Below, piece by piece: positions 1-8,600 of a DNA stretch of 15,481 nucleotides. Numbering within the stretch: position 1 is the stretch's first letter; the number at the start of each line of letters is the position of its first letter. Location: the NCBI GenBank assembly GCA_964602055.1, contig CAZRPU010000053.1:1-15481 (forward strand), read 5' to 3'. The stretch is from JACPLA01 sp964602055 (lineage in GTDB: Bacteria > Bacteroidota > Ignavibacteria > UBA10030). The notes below the pieces were generated by a model. The model did not search any database, was not told the origin of the DNA, and worked only from the letters and a program-made list of their open reading frames with translations. A program made the translations under genes and the position numbers.

Positions 1-362
1 ACCATTTCCAGGAAGTTGCTCGGCACCGTTTCGAAATAGTTTGTGCGGTCGTTATTGGTTGACCCGTTGAGGGTACCTCCCGCTTCCTGGATCATGGAAA
101 AATGTGCATCATCTCCCACGTTCTGCGAACCCTGGAAGAGCATGTGTTCAAAGAGGTGGGCAAATCCCGTGCGGCCCGCTTTTTCATTTGCGGAGCCCAC
201 GTGATACCAGATATTCACGGCGGCGATCGGTACCGATGTGTCCTGATGAAGGATCACGGTCAATCCGTTCGGCAGTGTGTAGCGTTCTGACGCAATGTTG
301 ACCTGAGCAGGCAAACAGTACGTGAAAACGACGAGGAGAGAGAGCGTGAAAAAGAGTCTCAT
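1..362 (-). CDS. M16 family zinc metallopeptidase (insulinase/pitrilysin type), N-terminal part only
   Basis: This is the first 120 codons of a secreted M16 peptidase; the gene continues past the left edge. Translation from the ATG at 362-360 gives a short basic and hydrophobic start (MRLFFTLSLLVVF), which looks like a signal peptide ending near residue 19. An M16 N-domain follows, with 'YTLPNGLTVILH' at about 28-39. The inverted zinc motif HxxEH is H69-L-F-E72-H73: in this family the two His bind zinc and the Glu activates water. 'GGTLNGSTNNDRTNYFE' downstream is also typical of the family, whose members degrade peptides. The start is supported by AGGAG seven bases upstream of the ATG. It is divergent from ggt. 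Full-length members are about 400-450 aa (single) or 900 aa (double), and which one this is cannot be told here. Confidence 0.93.
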   Translation of the reverse strand, partial: MRLFFTLSLLVVFTYCLPAQVNIASERYTLPNGLTVILHQDTSVPIAAVNIWYHVGSANEKAGRTGFAHLFEHMLFQGSQNVGDDAHFSMIQEAGGTLNGSTNNDRTNYFETVPSNFLEM

Positions 363-409
363 GAGTTCACTCCTGATTGATGAAATGTGGGTAGTCGGGC
401 GTGTCAAAG

Positions 410-438
410 AATCTACTATGCAGAAAGTTGTCGGTCAA
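410..438 (-). promoter_or_regulatory. Putative sigma-70-type promoter for the M16 peptidase
   Basis: Read on the minus strand, TTGACC (438-433) is followed by exactly 17 bases and then TAGATT (415-410), matching TTGACA/TATAAT at 5/6 and 4/6 positions. Initiation would fall near 403, giving a leader of about 40 nt before the ATG at 362 and its AGGAG site. Prediction by eye only. Confidence 0.45.
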
Positions 439-467
439 GATCGCTTTTAGGTTTCTTGCCTGTCTCC

Positions 468-496
468 TTGCATGGACGGGGACATTTTCTTACTCT
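468..496 (+). promoter_or_regulatory. Weak candidate promoter for ggt
   Basis: TTGCAT (468-473), a 17-base spacer and TACTCT (491-496) give only 3/6 plus 3/6 matches to the sigma-70 consensus. The position would yield a leader of about 25 nt and overlaps the right arm of the inverted repeat. It is listed because no better candidate lies upstream of ggt. Confidence 0.2.
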
Positions 497-527
497 TTGA
501 CACGTCTTGAGACAGAAAGGATCCGCG

Positions 528-2225
528 ATGAACAAACGTCTGTTGTTTCTCATGTGTTTTGCTTCCCTTCACGTGTTTTCTGCAGTCGCACAGGGGTTCA
601 AGGCTCCTGAACGTGCAAAACACGGCATGGTCGTTTCATCCCACGCGCTGGCGTCCGAAGTCGGGGTTCGGATTCTGAAAGAAGGCGGCAATGCAGTCGA
701 TGCCGCCATTGCAACAGGGTTTGCGCTCGCCGTTGTTCATCCGGCTGCGGGAAACATCGGAGGGGGAGGGTTCATGATCGTTCATACGAAGGATGGGAAG
801 GTTACAACGTTCGATTTTCGTGAAAAAGCGCCGCTGGCAGCACATGAGCGCATGTTTGTCGATTCATCAGGAAACTACATTACCGACTTGAATCATGAGG
901 GATATCTTGCCGTGGGTGTCCCGGGAACGGTCGCAGGGTTTGCGCTCGCCTGGAAGAAATTCGGATCGCTCGCGTGGGACGATCTCCTCGAGCCTGCGGT
1001 CGACCTTGCGGATGACGGTTTTCCGCTCACCTGGTCCATGACCGACGATTTCCGCTATCTCCGGGGTGATTTTCAGAAGTACCCCTCATCGGCAAAGGTT
1101 TTTTTCAAGGAAGATACTGTCCTCTTTGACCCGGGAGACGTATGGGAACAACCGGACCTGTACAAGACCCTCAAGCGAATTCAAAAATACGGACGGGATG
1201 GATTTTACAAGGGCGAAACCGCAAGATTGATCGCCTCAGACATGAAGAAGAACGGAGGACTGATCACGGAAGCCGATCTCGCGGCATATGAAGCAAAGGA
1301 GCGTGTGCCGCTCCGCGGAACATATAGAGGGTATGACGTTTATTCCATGCCTCCCCCAAGCTCCGGCGGAATCACGCTGATCGAGATGCTGAACATTCTT
1401 GAAGGATTCGACCTTGCCTCGTACGGCCACAATTCTGCGATGTATCTGCATTTGCTGTCGGAATCCATGCGCCGCGCGTACGCCGACCGGGCTCGGTATC
1501 TCGGCGACCCGGATTTTGTCACGGACCTGCCTCAGGAAAAGCTCATTTCAAAAGAATATGCTGCGAAACTCAGAAATTCGATCAGTTTCGAGAAAAAAAC
1601 CGTGAGCGATCCCGTTTCGTTCAACGACTCGTACGAGAGCGGGGAAACGACGCATTATTCTGTCGTTGATGCTCAGGGGAATGCGGTTGTTGTGACGTAT
1701 ACCGTCGAGGATTGGTATGGAACCCGCATCATCGCCGATGGACTCGGGTTTCTCTATAATAATGAGATGGGTGATTTCAACCCTCAGCCGGGAAGGACCG
1801 ACAGCACGGGAAAAATCGGCACGCCGCCCAACCTTGTTGCTCCGGGGAAGCGAATGCTCTCAAGCATGACGCCGACCATTGTGGCACGCAACGGAAAGCC
1901 TTTCTTCCTCGTCGGATCACCGGGAGGAAGGACCATTATCAACACGGTTCTCCAATGCGTTCTGAATGTGATCGACTTCAAGATGGATGTCTCGCACGCG
2001 GTGACCGCGTCACGGATTCATCACCAATGGCTGCCGGATGTTCTGCAGATTGAGAAATTCGGTACCACGCTCGATTCACAGCGGATACTCGAATCGATGG
2101 GCCACCGGGTGAGAATACAGGGCCAGCAGGGCCGGGCGATGGGAATCATCATTGACCCGCTGACCGGATTGTTGTACGGGGGAGCCGATCCGAGGGACGA
2201 CGACGGGGCAGCGGTGGGATATTAA
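528..2225 (+). CDS. ggt: Gamma-glutamyltransferase / glutathione hydrolase proenzyme
   Basis: An exported N-terminal-nucleophile enzyme that cleaves the gamma-glutamyl bond of glutathione and related compounds. The 565-aa length fits the family (about 580 in E. coli). It has a signal peptide (MNKRLLFLM... to about A21). The large-subunit core includes 'GGNAVDAAIATGFAL' and R98 in FREKAP, which matches the carboxylate-binding Arg. Autocleavage should occur between E373 and T374 in 'ETTHYSVVD', leaving T374 as nucleophile. D416 (NNEMGDF), S445-S446 (LSSMTPT) and the oxyanion-hole Gly pair G466-G467 (GSPGGR) are all present. E394 replaces the Asn seen in the E. coli and human enzymes, as in Bacillus-type enzymes. 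The ATG at 528 is preferred over an upstream in-frame TTG at 507 because AGAAAGGA lies six bases before it and the signal peptide begins there. Confidence 0.95.
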   Translation: MNKRLLFLMCFASLHVFSAVAQGFKAPERAKHGMVVSSHALASEVGVRILKEGGNAVDAAIATGFALAVVHPAAGNIGGGGFMIVHTKDGKVTTFDFREKAPLAAHERMFVDSSGNYITDLNHEGYLAVGVPGTVAGFALAWKKFGSLAWDDLLEPAVDLADDGFPLTWSMTDDFRYLRGDFQKYPSSAKVFFKEDTVLFDPGDVWEQPDLYKTLKRIQKYGRDGFYKGETARLIASDMKKNGGLITEADLAAYEAKERVPLRGTYRGYDVYSMPPPSSGGITLIEMLNILEGFDLASYGHNSAMYLHLLSESMRRAYADRARYLGDPDFVTDLPQEKLISKEYAAKLRNSISFEKKTVSDPVSFNDSYESGETTHYSVVDAQGNAVVVTYTVEDWYGTRIIADGLGFLYNNEMGDFNPQPGRTDSTGKIGTPPNLVAPGKRMLSSMTPTIVARNGKPFFLVGSPGGRTIINTVLQCVLNVIDFKMDVSHAVTASRIHHQWLPDVLQIEKFGTTLDSQRILESMGHRVRIQGQQGRAMGIIIDPLTGLLYGGADPRDDDGAAVGY

Positions 2226-2269
2226 CCAGGATGAACAGGATTATGGGATTACCACGATTGGAGGGAGAG
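2225..2269. repeat. Direct repeat copy 1 upstream of the GxxExxY gene
   Basis: A 45-nt unit starting ACCAGGATGAACAGGATTAT and ending GGAGGGAGAG. It begins on the last base of the ggt stop codon. Internally it has a loose 8-9-nt periodicity around the core AGGAT/GGATT. It is nearly identical to the copy at 2274-2317 (one substitution, one single-base indel; period 49). Confidence 0.85.
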
Positions 2270-2273
2270 CTGG

Positions 2274-2317
2274 ACCAGGATTAACAGGATTATGGGATTA
2301 CCACGATTGGAGGAGAG
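2274..2317. repeat. Direct repeat copy 2 upstream of the GxxExxY gene
   Basis: The 44-nt second copy of the unit at 2225-2269, starting ACCAGGATTAACAGGATTAT. Its reverse complement resembles the tract at 2725-2767 on the far side of the GxxExxY gene, so the gene is bracketed by related inverted tracts. Confidence 0.85.
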
Positions 2318-2340
2318 TCCAACACATTCCAGGGGGAAAA

Positions 2341-2718
2341 ATGAAATACGAAGATCTTACACGGTCGGTCATCGGTTGTGCGATGAAAGTGCACTCAACG
2401 CTTGGGAATGGCTTTCAGGAAGTGATATATCAACGATGTCTTGCTATTGAATTGGACAAGCACAGCATTCATTTTGCGCGTGAAGTTGAAATGCTCATCT
2501 TCTATGAAGGATTCCAAGTTGGTACTCGCAGAGCCGATTTCCTCATCGAGGGTACCATCATGGTTGAGCTAAAAGCTCTGATCAACATGGAAGATGTCCA
2601 TCTTGCGCAGGCATTGAACTATCTTGAAGCGTACAACCTCGAAATTGGTCTCCTTATCAACTTTGGAGCGCGGAGCCTCGAATTCAAACGCCTGTATAAC
2701 AAGAAATTCAAAAGCTGA
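2341..2718 (+). CDS. GxxExxY protein (PD-(D/E)XK-like fold)
   Basis: A 125-aa small protein carrying the diagnostic motif G24-F-Q-E27-V-I-Y30. It also has a nuclease-superfamily-like core: D66 in 'RRADFLIEG', then E76-L-K78 in 'MVELKAL'. Members of this family are widespread stand-alone proteins of unknown biological function. The D...ExK arrangement suggests a nuclease or nuclease-derived fold, but activity is not established. The ATG is supported by AGGGGG four bases upstream. The gene sits alone between ggt (same strand) and convergent addB. It is bracketed by 9-nt-phased repeats in opposite orientations, a context I recall for this family and which suggests acquisition or movement as a unit. 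No transposase is adjacent. Family assignment is strong; function is unknown. Confidence 0.93.
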   Translation: MKYEDLTRSVIGCAMKVHSTLGNGFQEVIYQRCLAIELDKHSIHFAREVEMLIFYEGFQVGTRRADFLIEGTIMVELKALINMEDVHLAQALNYLEAYNLEIGLLINFGARSLEFKRLYNKKFKS

Positions 2719-2724
2719 TGACTC

Positions 2725-2767
2725 ATTATCCTGCACATCCGTCAATCCGGGCAATCCCGGTTCAGAC
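2725..2767. repeat. Downstream 9-nt-phased repeat, inverted relative to the upstream copies
   Basis: The tract ATTATCCTGCAC / ATCCGTCA / ATCCGGGCA / ATCCCGGTTC repeats ATCC about every 8-9 bases. Its part CAATCCGGGCAATCCCGGT aligns with the reverse complement of the upstream repeat (TAATCCTGTTAATCCTGGT), identical at 14 of the last 18 positions. It fills the space between the GxxExxY stop and the convergent addB stop. It is more diverged than the two upstream copies are from each other. Confidence 0.65.
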
Positions 2768-2793
2768 ACCGATGTCGCTTTCAGGAATCTTTC

Positions 2794-5652
2794 CTACCAT
2801 CTTCCCTCCCGCGCCCACTGCGTGCCGCAGATGGTCTGGTAGGGGCAATGCGGACAGTGCTTCTTCAGATCTTCCGTCGGCTTGAAGGGCACGCCGGGAT
2901 CCTTGATGTCGTTCGCCAGACTCAGGATGACGTGATGAAGATTCTGCTGCATGGTTTCCGTGACGATTCCATCCTTCGAGAGACCCGTCTCAATGGTCTT
3001 GTCGAGATAGTTTCGTCCCAGGAAGACGTACGCGGGAACGATATTTTGCAGCGATTCGCCGCTGTGTTCCGCTTGGAGGAGGCTGTACATCGGCAATTGC
3101 AGCGAGCCGATTGATTCCGACCAGGTGTCGGGCTTGTCGGGATCGAATTTTTTCCACCGAATTTTCTGGGGTGTGTCGTCCTGGCGGGTCTTGTAGTCCA
3201 GGATGACCGTCTTTTCCTTCCTCCGTTCAACCCGGTCCAGTCTTCCCGTAAAATGGTGATCATCCCTGATAACAGAGACATTGACTTCGAGTCCGGTGAT
3301 CGCGACGGACTCTGATTCCAGGATTTTTTTCTGATAGTCTTTCAGAAATTCTGTCAGCTTCGCGATTGTCTGCTGACGGAGCAGGAAAACCGATCCCCTT
3401 GCGTGAGGCCCGAACACCTCTTCGATCGTGTCGCTGACGACTGTCTCCATTCGTTCCGGACTCAGCTCTTCCGCTTTCAGGTCTTTTCCCACGAACGGAT
3501 CAAAGTACGATTTGAGTATCTTGTGAATAAGGTTCCCAACATCCAGCTGCTCAATCTCTTCCCCCACTTCTTCTTTTTCCCGCAGCTTCAGCACGTATTG
3601 GTAATAGAATCGCAGCTGGCACTTGAGATAAACGTCGAGAGCCGTCGTGTTGAATTCAAATTGCTTCAGATGTTCGGAAACTTCCTTTGATTTTTCGATC
3701 GGGCCGGGATTGTCGTTGGCGAGATGGATGCGGTACCGGGCATGGGCCGCGCCCGTTTCCCTCTTGTCCCTCTTTCGGCGCATCCAAAGGAGTTTTTCGA
3801 TAAAGCGGCTTTTTTCCTGTTTGTTGTTTTCCGAATAAAAGAGATGAACTTCCTTTGCCCCTTGTATCAGGTTGGAAAAGTAGTATTCGATGAGCCTTTC
3901 GCGGTCTTTGAATGTTTCCAGGCCGAGCGTTTCCCTGATTTTTTGCGGGACAAGCATCTCGGTGCCGCGCGCGCCCGGCAGCATATCGTCGCTCGCATCG
4001 AGGACGAAGACCCTTTCGAACGACAGTGCCCGTGTTTCGAGCAGGCCAAGCACCTGCAGGCCCCGGAGCGGCGTACCGGGGAAGGGAACCGTCTGCGGGC
4101 CGCAATAGCTGCGCAGAAAGCCCGCGTAGCTTGTTCTGTCGTCGAAACGGAGTCCAGCAGCCCGGGAGCCCTTTATCGCGTCCGCCATTGCGATCAATTT
4201 TTCCGCATACCTCGAGAACAGAGGATGAAGGTATGCAGTGCTGTCTTCATTGATGGAGAGGACAAGATCGATCATTTTCGACGCAAACTCCCCCAGGGTT
4301 CCGGGGTGAAGGAATGGCCGGATCGTCTTGTTGTGAATCGCCCGAACGTGCTCCTTAAGTTTGACGGGCGAAATTCTTCCCTTCTCATCCGACAGTCCGC
4401 CGGCAACGCGCTCGAAGAGCGCATGTTCTTCCTCCAGGGACGCAAGGTCCACGGAAGTCGCCGGCCGTCTCGCAAGGAGGTCTTCATAGGCATGAAAGAG
4501 GACTCTCGTCACATCCGTGCGGTGGCCGAACCGGATATTCTTGATATAGGGATGGAGGATAAAGCGGGTGTACGCAGCCGCCTGGACCATGCCGTCGCGT
4601 TCCGTCGCAACCAGATCGAGGAGGTTTCTCAAGAGCCCGTAGAGCGGCGTCCGGGCAAGAGGATATCCCAGCGAGATGTTGTACCCTTCTTCCGGGAGAA
4701 GAGCCAGGGACTCATAGAGGACGGGGAACAGAGCGTCGGACGACGGGAGGACGATGACCGTGCGCTCGTCGAGTTGTTCCTTCCGCTCCAGTAATTCGCG
4801 AATGCGGGCGCTGAGAGCGAACACCTGGCCATGCGTGTCCGGCGACTTTACCAGATGGATTTCCGGCTCACCTGCTTCGGGAGCGTTCTCGGATGAGCTT
4901 CCGCCGAACAGGTCCATTTGGGGCGATCCTGCTGCCTGGGCTTGAATTCCCAACGCCTCCATCTGCTGGTGCAGGCCGGGCCCCCATTGGAAGATCAATA
5001 CAGTCTGTTCGTGATTTCCGAGCGATTGAAAGATTTGCCTGTCCGTAGGGGTCAGTGCGTAAAATCCCGCGAGGATGATCTTCTGATACCGGTCGATGTT
5101 CATTTTCGCACCACCGTCGGCAACAAGCCGGAGCCGCGTGGAACGGGTTACGAGCTTCTCCTTCGCCACGTGCTGATAGAATCTGTCGAAGTACGTCGCC
5201 AGGAGATGCCTGTTGCCGAAGGTCAGGCTGCCGATTTTCTTCCGGATGGTTTCGCCATCGGCTCCTGCCAGTACGAGTTCCTCCAGCTCATCGAACAGTT
5301 TCAATCCAAGCGGCAGAAAATGATCGAACGATGCAAAGTGCACGCCTCCGAGCTTTTCGGGGAGGGCAAGATGGATTTCATACAGGATGGCGGAGGCGTC
5401 GAGGGCGTCGATGTCGTTCGCCTTGACACCGAACAGCTCTTCGCTCAGGTGGCGGATAAACTCATCATAGGAGAGGATTTTCGGAGGAAGAAACCCGGCT
5501 TTCCGTTCCAGGGCAAGGGCCTTGCGCAGAAAATGAGACGGCCTCTTTCCCGGGAAGACCACGATGGCTTCTCCGCCGTCAACCCCCTTCAGGTGCGATT
5601 GTACTTCCTTCAGAAGACTTTCGGACGAAGATATGATGCTGACGGTCTTCAC
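2794..5652 (-). CDS. addB: AddB-like Fe-S nuclease subunit of a double-strand-break helicase-nuclease
   Basis: A 952-aa partner of AddA in resection of broken DNA ends before RecA loading. The C-terminal RecB-type nuclease shows D806 (GRLDRVE) and D819-Y-K821 (ILDYKT). Four Cys fit the AddB iron-sulfur staple that ties the nuclease domain together: C678 in 'YLKCQLRFYY', then C933, C936 and C942 in 'CPHCPYQTIC' (C-x2-C-x5-C). The N-terminal part is helicase-like but has no GxxGxGK(T/S) Walker A loop such as B. subtilis AddB carries. The nearest stretch is 'VVFPGKRPSHF', so ATP binding here is doubtful. The GTG start at 5652 overlaps the addA stop in GTGA, indicating translational coupling. At 952 aa it is shorter than the B. 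subtilis protein (about 1166). It converges on the GxxExxY gene. Confidence 0.9.
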   Translation of the reverse strand: MKTVSIISSSESLLKEVQSHLKGVDGGEAIVVFPGKRPSHFLRKALALERKAGFLPPKILSYDEFIRHLSEELFGVKANDIDALDASAILYEIHLALPEKLGGVHFASFDHFLPLGLKLFDELEELVLAGADGETIRKKIGSLTFGNRHLLATYFDRFYQHVAKEKLVTRSTRLRLVADGGAKMNIDRYQKIILAGFYALTPTDRQIFQSLGNHEQTVLIFQWGPGLHQQMEALGIQAQAAGSPQMDLFGGSSSENAPEAGEPEIHLVKSPDTHGQVFALSARIRELLERKEQLDERTVIVLPSSDALFPVLYESLALLPEEGYNISLGYPLARTPLYGLLRNLLDLVATERDGMVQAAAYTRFILHPYIKNIRFGHRTDVTRVLFHAYEDLLARRPATSVDLASLEEEHALFERVAGGLSDEKGRISPVKLKEHVRAIHNKTIRPFLHPGTLGEFASKMIDLVLSINEDSTAYLHPLFSRYAEKLIAMADAIKGSRAAGLRFDDRTSYAGFLRSYCGPQTVPFPGTPLRGLQVLGLLETRALSFERVFVLDASDDMLPGARGTEMLVPQKIRETLGLETFKDRERLIEYYFSNLIQGAKEVHLFYSENNKQEKSRFIEKLLWMRRKRDKRETGAAHARYRIHLANDNPGPIEKSKEVSEHLKQFEFNTTALDVYLKCQLRFYYQYVLKLREKEEVGEEIEQLDVGNLIHKILKSYFDPFVGKDLKAEELSPERMETVVSDTIEEVFGPHARGSVFLLRQQTIAKLTEFLKDYQKKILESESVAITGLEVNVSVIRDDHHFTGRLDRVERRKEKTVILDYKTRQDDTPQKIRWKKFDPDKPDTWSESIGSLQLPMYSLLQAEHSGESLQNIVPAYVFLGRNYLDKTIETGLSKDGIVTETMQQNLHHVILSLANDIKDPGVPFKPTEDLKKHCPHCPYQTICGTQWAREGRW

Positions 5653-8600
5653 GGGAGATTCCGCACGCTGTTCTTATCAACGTAGGCGAGAAGACCTTTC
5701 ACGGTTTTTTGCGGAAAGATGTCGCGCAAGATATCCATATAGTTCCGAACCTGCTCGTCATAGGAAGCCTGCTCGCCTCCGGTCTTGTAATCAATCACCG
5801 TCACGCTCTTTTCATCGATCACCACCCGGTCCATACGAAAAAGCTGGCCGTCCTTTCGGACAAAGTCCTGTTCGTTGAGAACTCTGCGGCCTTTCTGTTT
5901 TTGGAACAGCTCCCGAATGCCGCCGCCAAGGAAATTCGTGAGTGTTGCGCGGATTTCCGCAGTTCCGGCGCCAAGAGGCCGGATTATGGATTCTTCGCTC
6001 AGGGCCCTCTCGATATCTGCCACCGGATCGGTACCAACAAACTCCAGGCGGGCAAGAAGGCTATGGACAACCTCTCCACGCCGCGTTTCCTCGAGGGAGA
6101 TTCTTTCGGCAGGTTGAGAGAGCCCTTTTCCGGCGGTATGATGGAGCAGAGGTGCGCGTTCTTCGCGGGCCGGGGGCTCCTGCTCGGCTTTGGGTTTCTT
6201 CTTTTCTTCGAATCCTTTCGTGGGAAGGAACGCCGACGGCTCTTTCGATTGGGGGTATTGAACGCTGAGAATGTACATCTCTTCCTTGGCCCTCGTCAAA
6301 GCGACATAGAGCTTGTTGAGCTGGTCGACGCGGTTGTTCAACTCGCGGTCCATGAGAAGCTCGCGGAGGTACGCGTCCTCATCTCCGTGTTTCTTGATGA
6401 GCCTCACGAGCCTTACTTTATCTCCGGTTTCTTCCATATAAACGCGATCGGAGCGCAGCGCGACGTCGTAGAAGAGAACGATGACAACCCGGAAATCGAG
6501 CCCTTTCGCCTTATGCACCGTCATGATACGAACGGCGTTCACATCCGGAGGCACCTCGATGTTCCAATCGGAGTCTTCCGAGATTTCCGCGGCATAGCCG
6601 ATGAATTCCCGCACGCTGTTCATGCCTCTCTGTTCGAATTCCTTCACCACTTCCAGGAGCTTGACCAGGGCGGCTTCTTCTTCGGGCATGATGTCGAACA
6701 CGCCGAATTGTTTAAAGATGTGCGTCGTGAGGTCGTACAACGGAAGATAGCCGGTCAATGCAAAGAGGGGATCGAAGTAGCGCTCCCAGAGGGCGGGGTA
6801 GTGTTCCTTGAAGATTGCGTAGAGCGGCCGGCGGGGGGCCGTTATCCGCTGCCGGAGAATAAACGTGTGAAGCTCCGATTGTTGGAGTGATTGCTTATCG
6901 CGGACCAGTCGGGCGGCAAGCGTTTTCCCGAGGAGAAACGACGCGAAGGCACGGTCATCGATGGGTGAATCGAGGAACCGGAGGAGGTCGATCAATTCAC
7001 CGATCACTTTTCTCGTGCGAATATCGAGAGTACTGAACGGCACGAACTCATATCCCTGCTCGTTCAGCCATCCGCTCACCTTCACCACGTCTTCATTTTC
7101 GGGGGTCAGCACAGCGATATCGCGCAGTGCGTGGCCGCGGGCTACGCAGTCGGCAAGAATGCCGAGAATCATTTCCCTTTCAGGGCGTTCATCCGTCTCT
7201 CCCTCGAAAATCCTTGCTTCGACAACCCCTTTCCCCCGCGCTTCGGGCCTCGGTTCCTGTTCAAACGTGGCAAGTCCGCTTGCCTGGGCAGCCCCGGTCA
7301 AGATCTGATAGGGAACAATGTCGTGAAAGACCGTCTTGGTGAAATCCAGAATTCGTTCTCCGCTCCGGTAGTTGGTCTCCAGCGTGAGAAGTTCTGCGGG
7401 GGCCGAAGGAAAATATTTTCCCTTGATCACGTCCCGCATGATGCGCCAGTCGGCCCCCCGGAAGCCGTAGATGGACTGCTTCATATCTCCGACGACAAAG
7501 AGGCTTCCTTCCTCCGAAACGGAATTCCCGATGAGGGGCACCAGGGTATTCCATTGTATGGGCGACGTATCCTGAAATTCATCAATGAGGTAGTGATGGA
7601 TTTTTTCCCCGAGAGAGACATAGAGGTCCGGCACTGCTCCTTCATTCACAAAGCGGGCGAGTTTAAGCGTAATATCGCCAAGGTCCACCTGACCAAGGCG
7701 TCGTTTGATCCGATCGATCGTTTCATTGAGAATCCTGTGTGTTTCGATGTACGGCTCAAAGTAGGATTGAGCATGAAGGACGATCAATTCGCGTCTCAGT
7801 GCCTCGACTTCAGAGAACAGGTGTTCAGAGGACTTGAGAAATTTCGCAAATTCGATTTGAGGCGACTTGCTTTTGGTTGCAGGGGGGTTGGGAAACTGGA
7901 GATCGATAAGCCGGTCGATTTTCCCCGCCCGCGCTTCGTTGCGGTACGTGAGAAAGCGCGCTGCCGGGGCAAGATGCGAGCGGTCGATGGCCATTCCGAT
8001 TTCTTCCACCAGGAGACAGAGCCTCTTCCCTTTCTCGAGGTACTCGGCGGTGCGGTCCTCCTCGACCAAGGGACGGGCCGTGGAAACGATTTTGGCGTAG
8101 AGATTCTTGACCTGACGTGAAAGTTCGCTGTAGGGATTCCACAAGTACCTGGCGTCGCTCGAACGCATGATCAGAAGGCGATAAGCCAGATTTTTGAGAA
8201 GTTCAGCCTCACGGGATCCTTCCGTGATTTCACCTGCAAAAGTATCGAACGCTTCATCCAGAAGCGGACGGCTGTCGATCACAACATCGAATCCCGGGGA
8301 GAAACCAAACTCCAGAGCGGAGGCCTTGAAGACCCGCGCCAGGAAGCTGTCGATCGTCTGGATCTGGAATTCCGAATACCGGTCGAGCACCTGTTCGAGA
8401 ACCTCCTCGGCGCGCGTCTGGATTTCATGATCCTTCATGGAGAGCAAAGGCCGCAGTTTCTCGATGGCCTCCTGTTCGCCGAGTGCAGCGCTTTTGAGCA
8501 GGCCGAGGATCCGCTGTTTCATTTGAACGGCAGCGTTATTGGTAAACGTTATGGCGAGGATGTTCCCCAGTCCATTGTGGGGTATTTTCTTGGAAAGGAG

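Larger units (their letters stand above)
400..504. repeat. 11-bp perfect inverted repeat in the divergent M16/ggt promoter region
   Basis: CGTGTCAAAGA at 400-410 is repeated in exact inverse as TCTTTGACACG at 494-504. The arms are 83 bp apart, between two divergent genes. The left arm lies at the predicted transcription start of the M16 gene and the right arm at the weakly predicted -10/start of ggt, so each gene would read the same arm in its own direction. It could be a shared operator, a promoter element duplicated in both directions, or the ends of a decayed small element. No coding sequence in the interval convinces me. The repeat is seen directly; its role is unknown. Confidence 0.6.

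Noticed and set aside
497..519. TTGACA at 497-502 as the -35 box for ggt
   Set aside because: The -10 box would fall at 520-525 (GATCCG, no match), and transcription would begin after the ATG at 528.
401..610. A 69-codon plus-strand open frame upstream of ggt
   Set aside because: It overlaps the ggt start in another frame, has no ribosome binding site and spans the predicted promoters.
2225..2767. A CRISPR-like or integron-like array
   Set aside because: Only two direct copies with a 4-nt gap, no variable spacers of uniform length, and no cas gene or integrase in the window.
3724..4794. A 356-codon plus-strand open frame
   Set aside because: It is antisense within addB, whose domains are clear. 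Its translation is Arg/Glu-rich with no recognisable domain.
5709..6890. A 393-codon plus-strand open frame
   Set aside because: Antisense to the C-terminal part of addA, covering motif VI and the nuclease. It has no family signature or ribosome binding site of its own.
7131..8120. A 329-codon plus-strand open frame
   Set aside because: Antisense to the addA helicase core. The long frame reflects codon bias of the real gene on the other strand.
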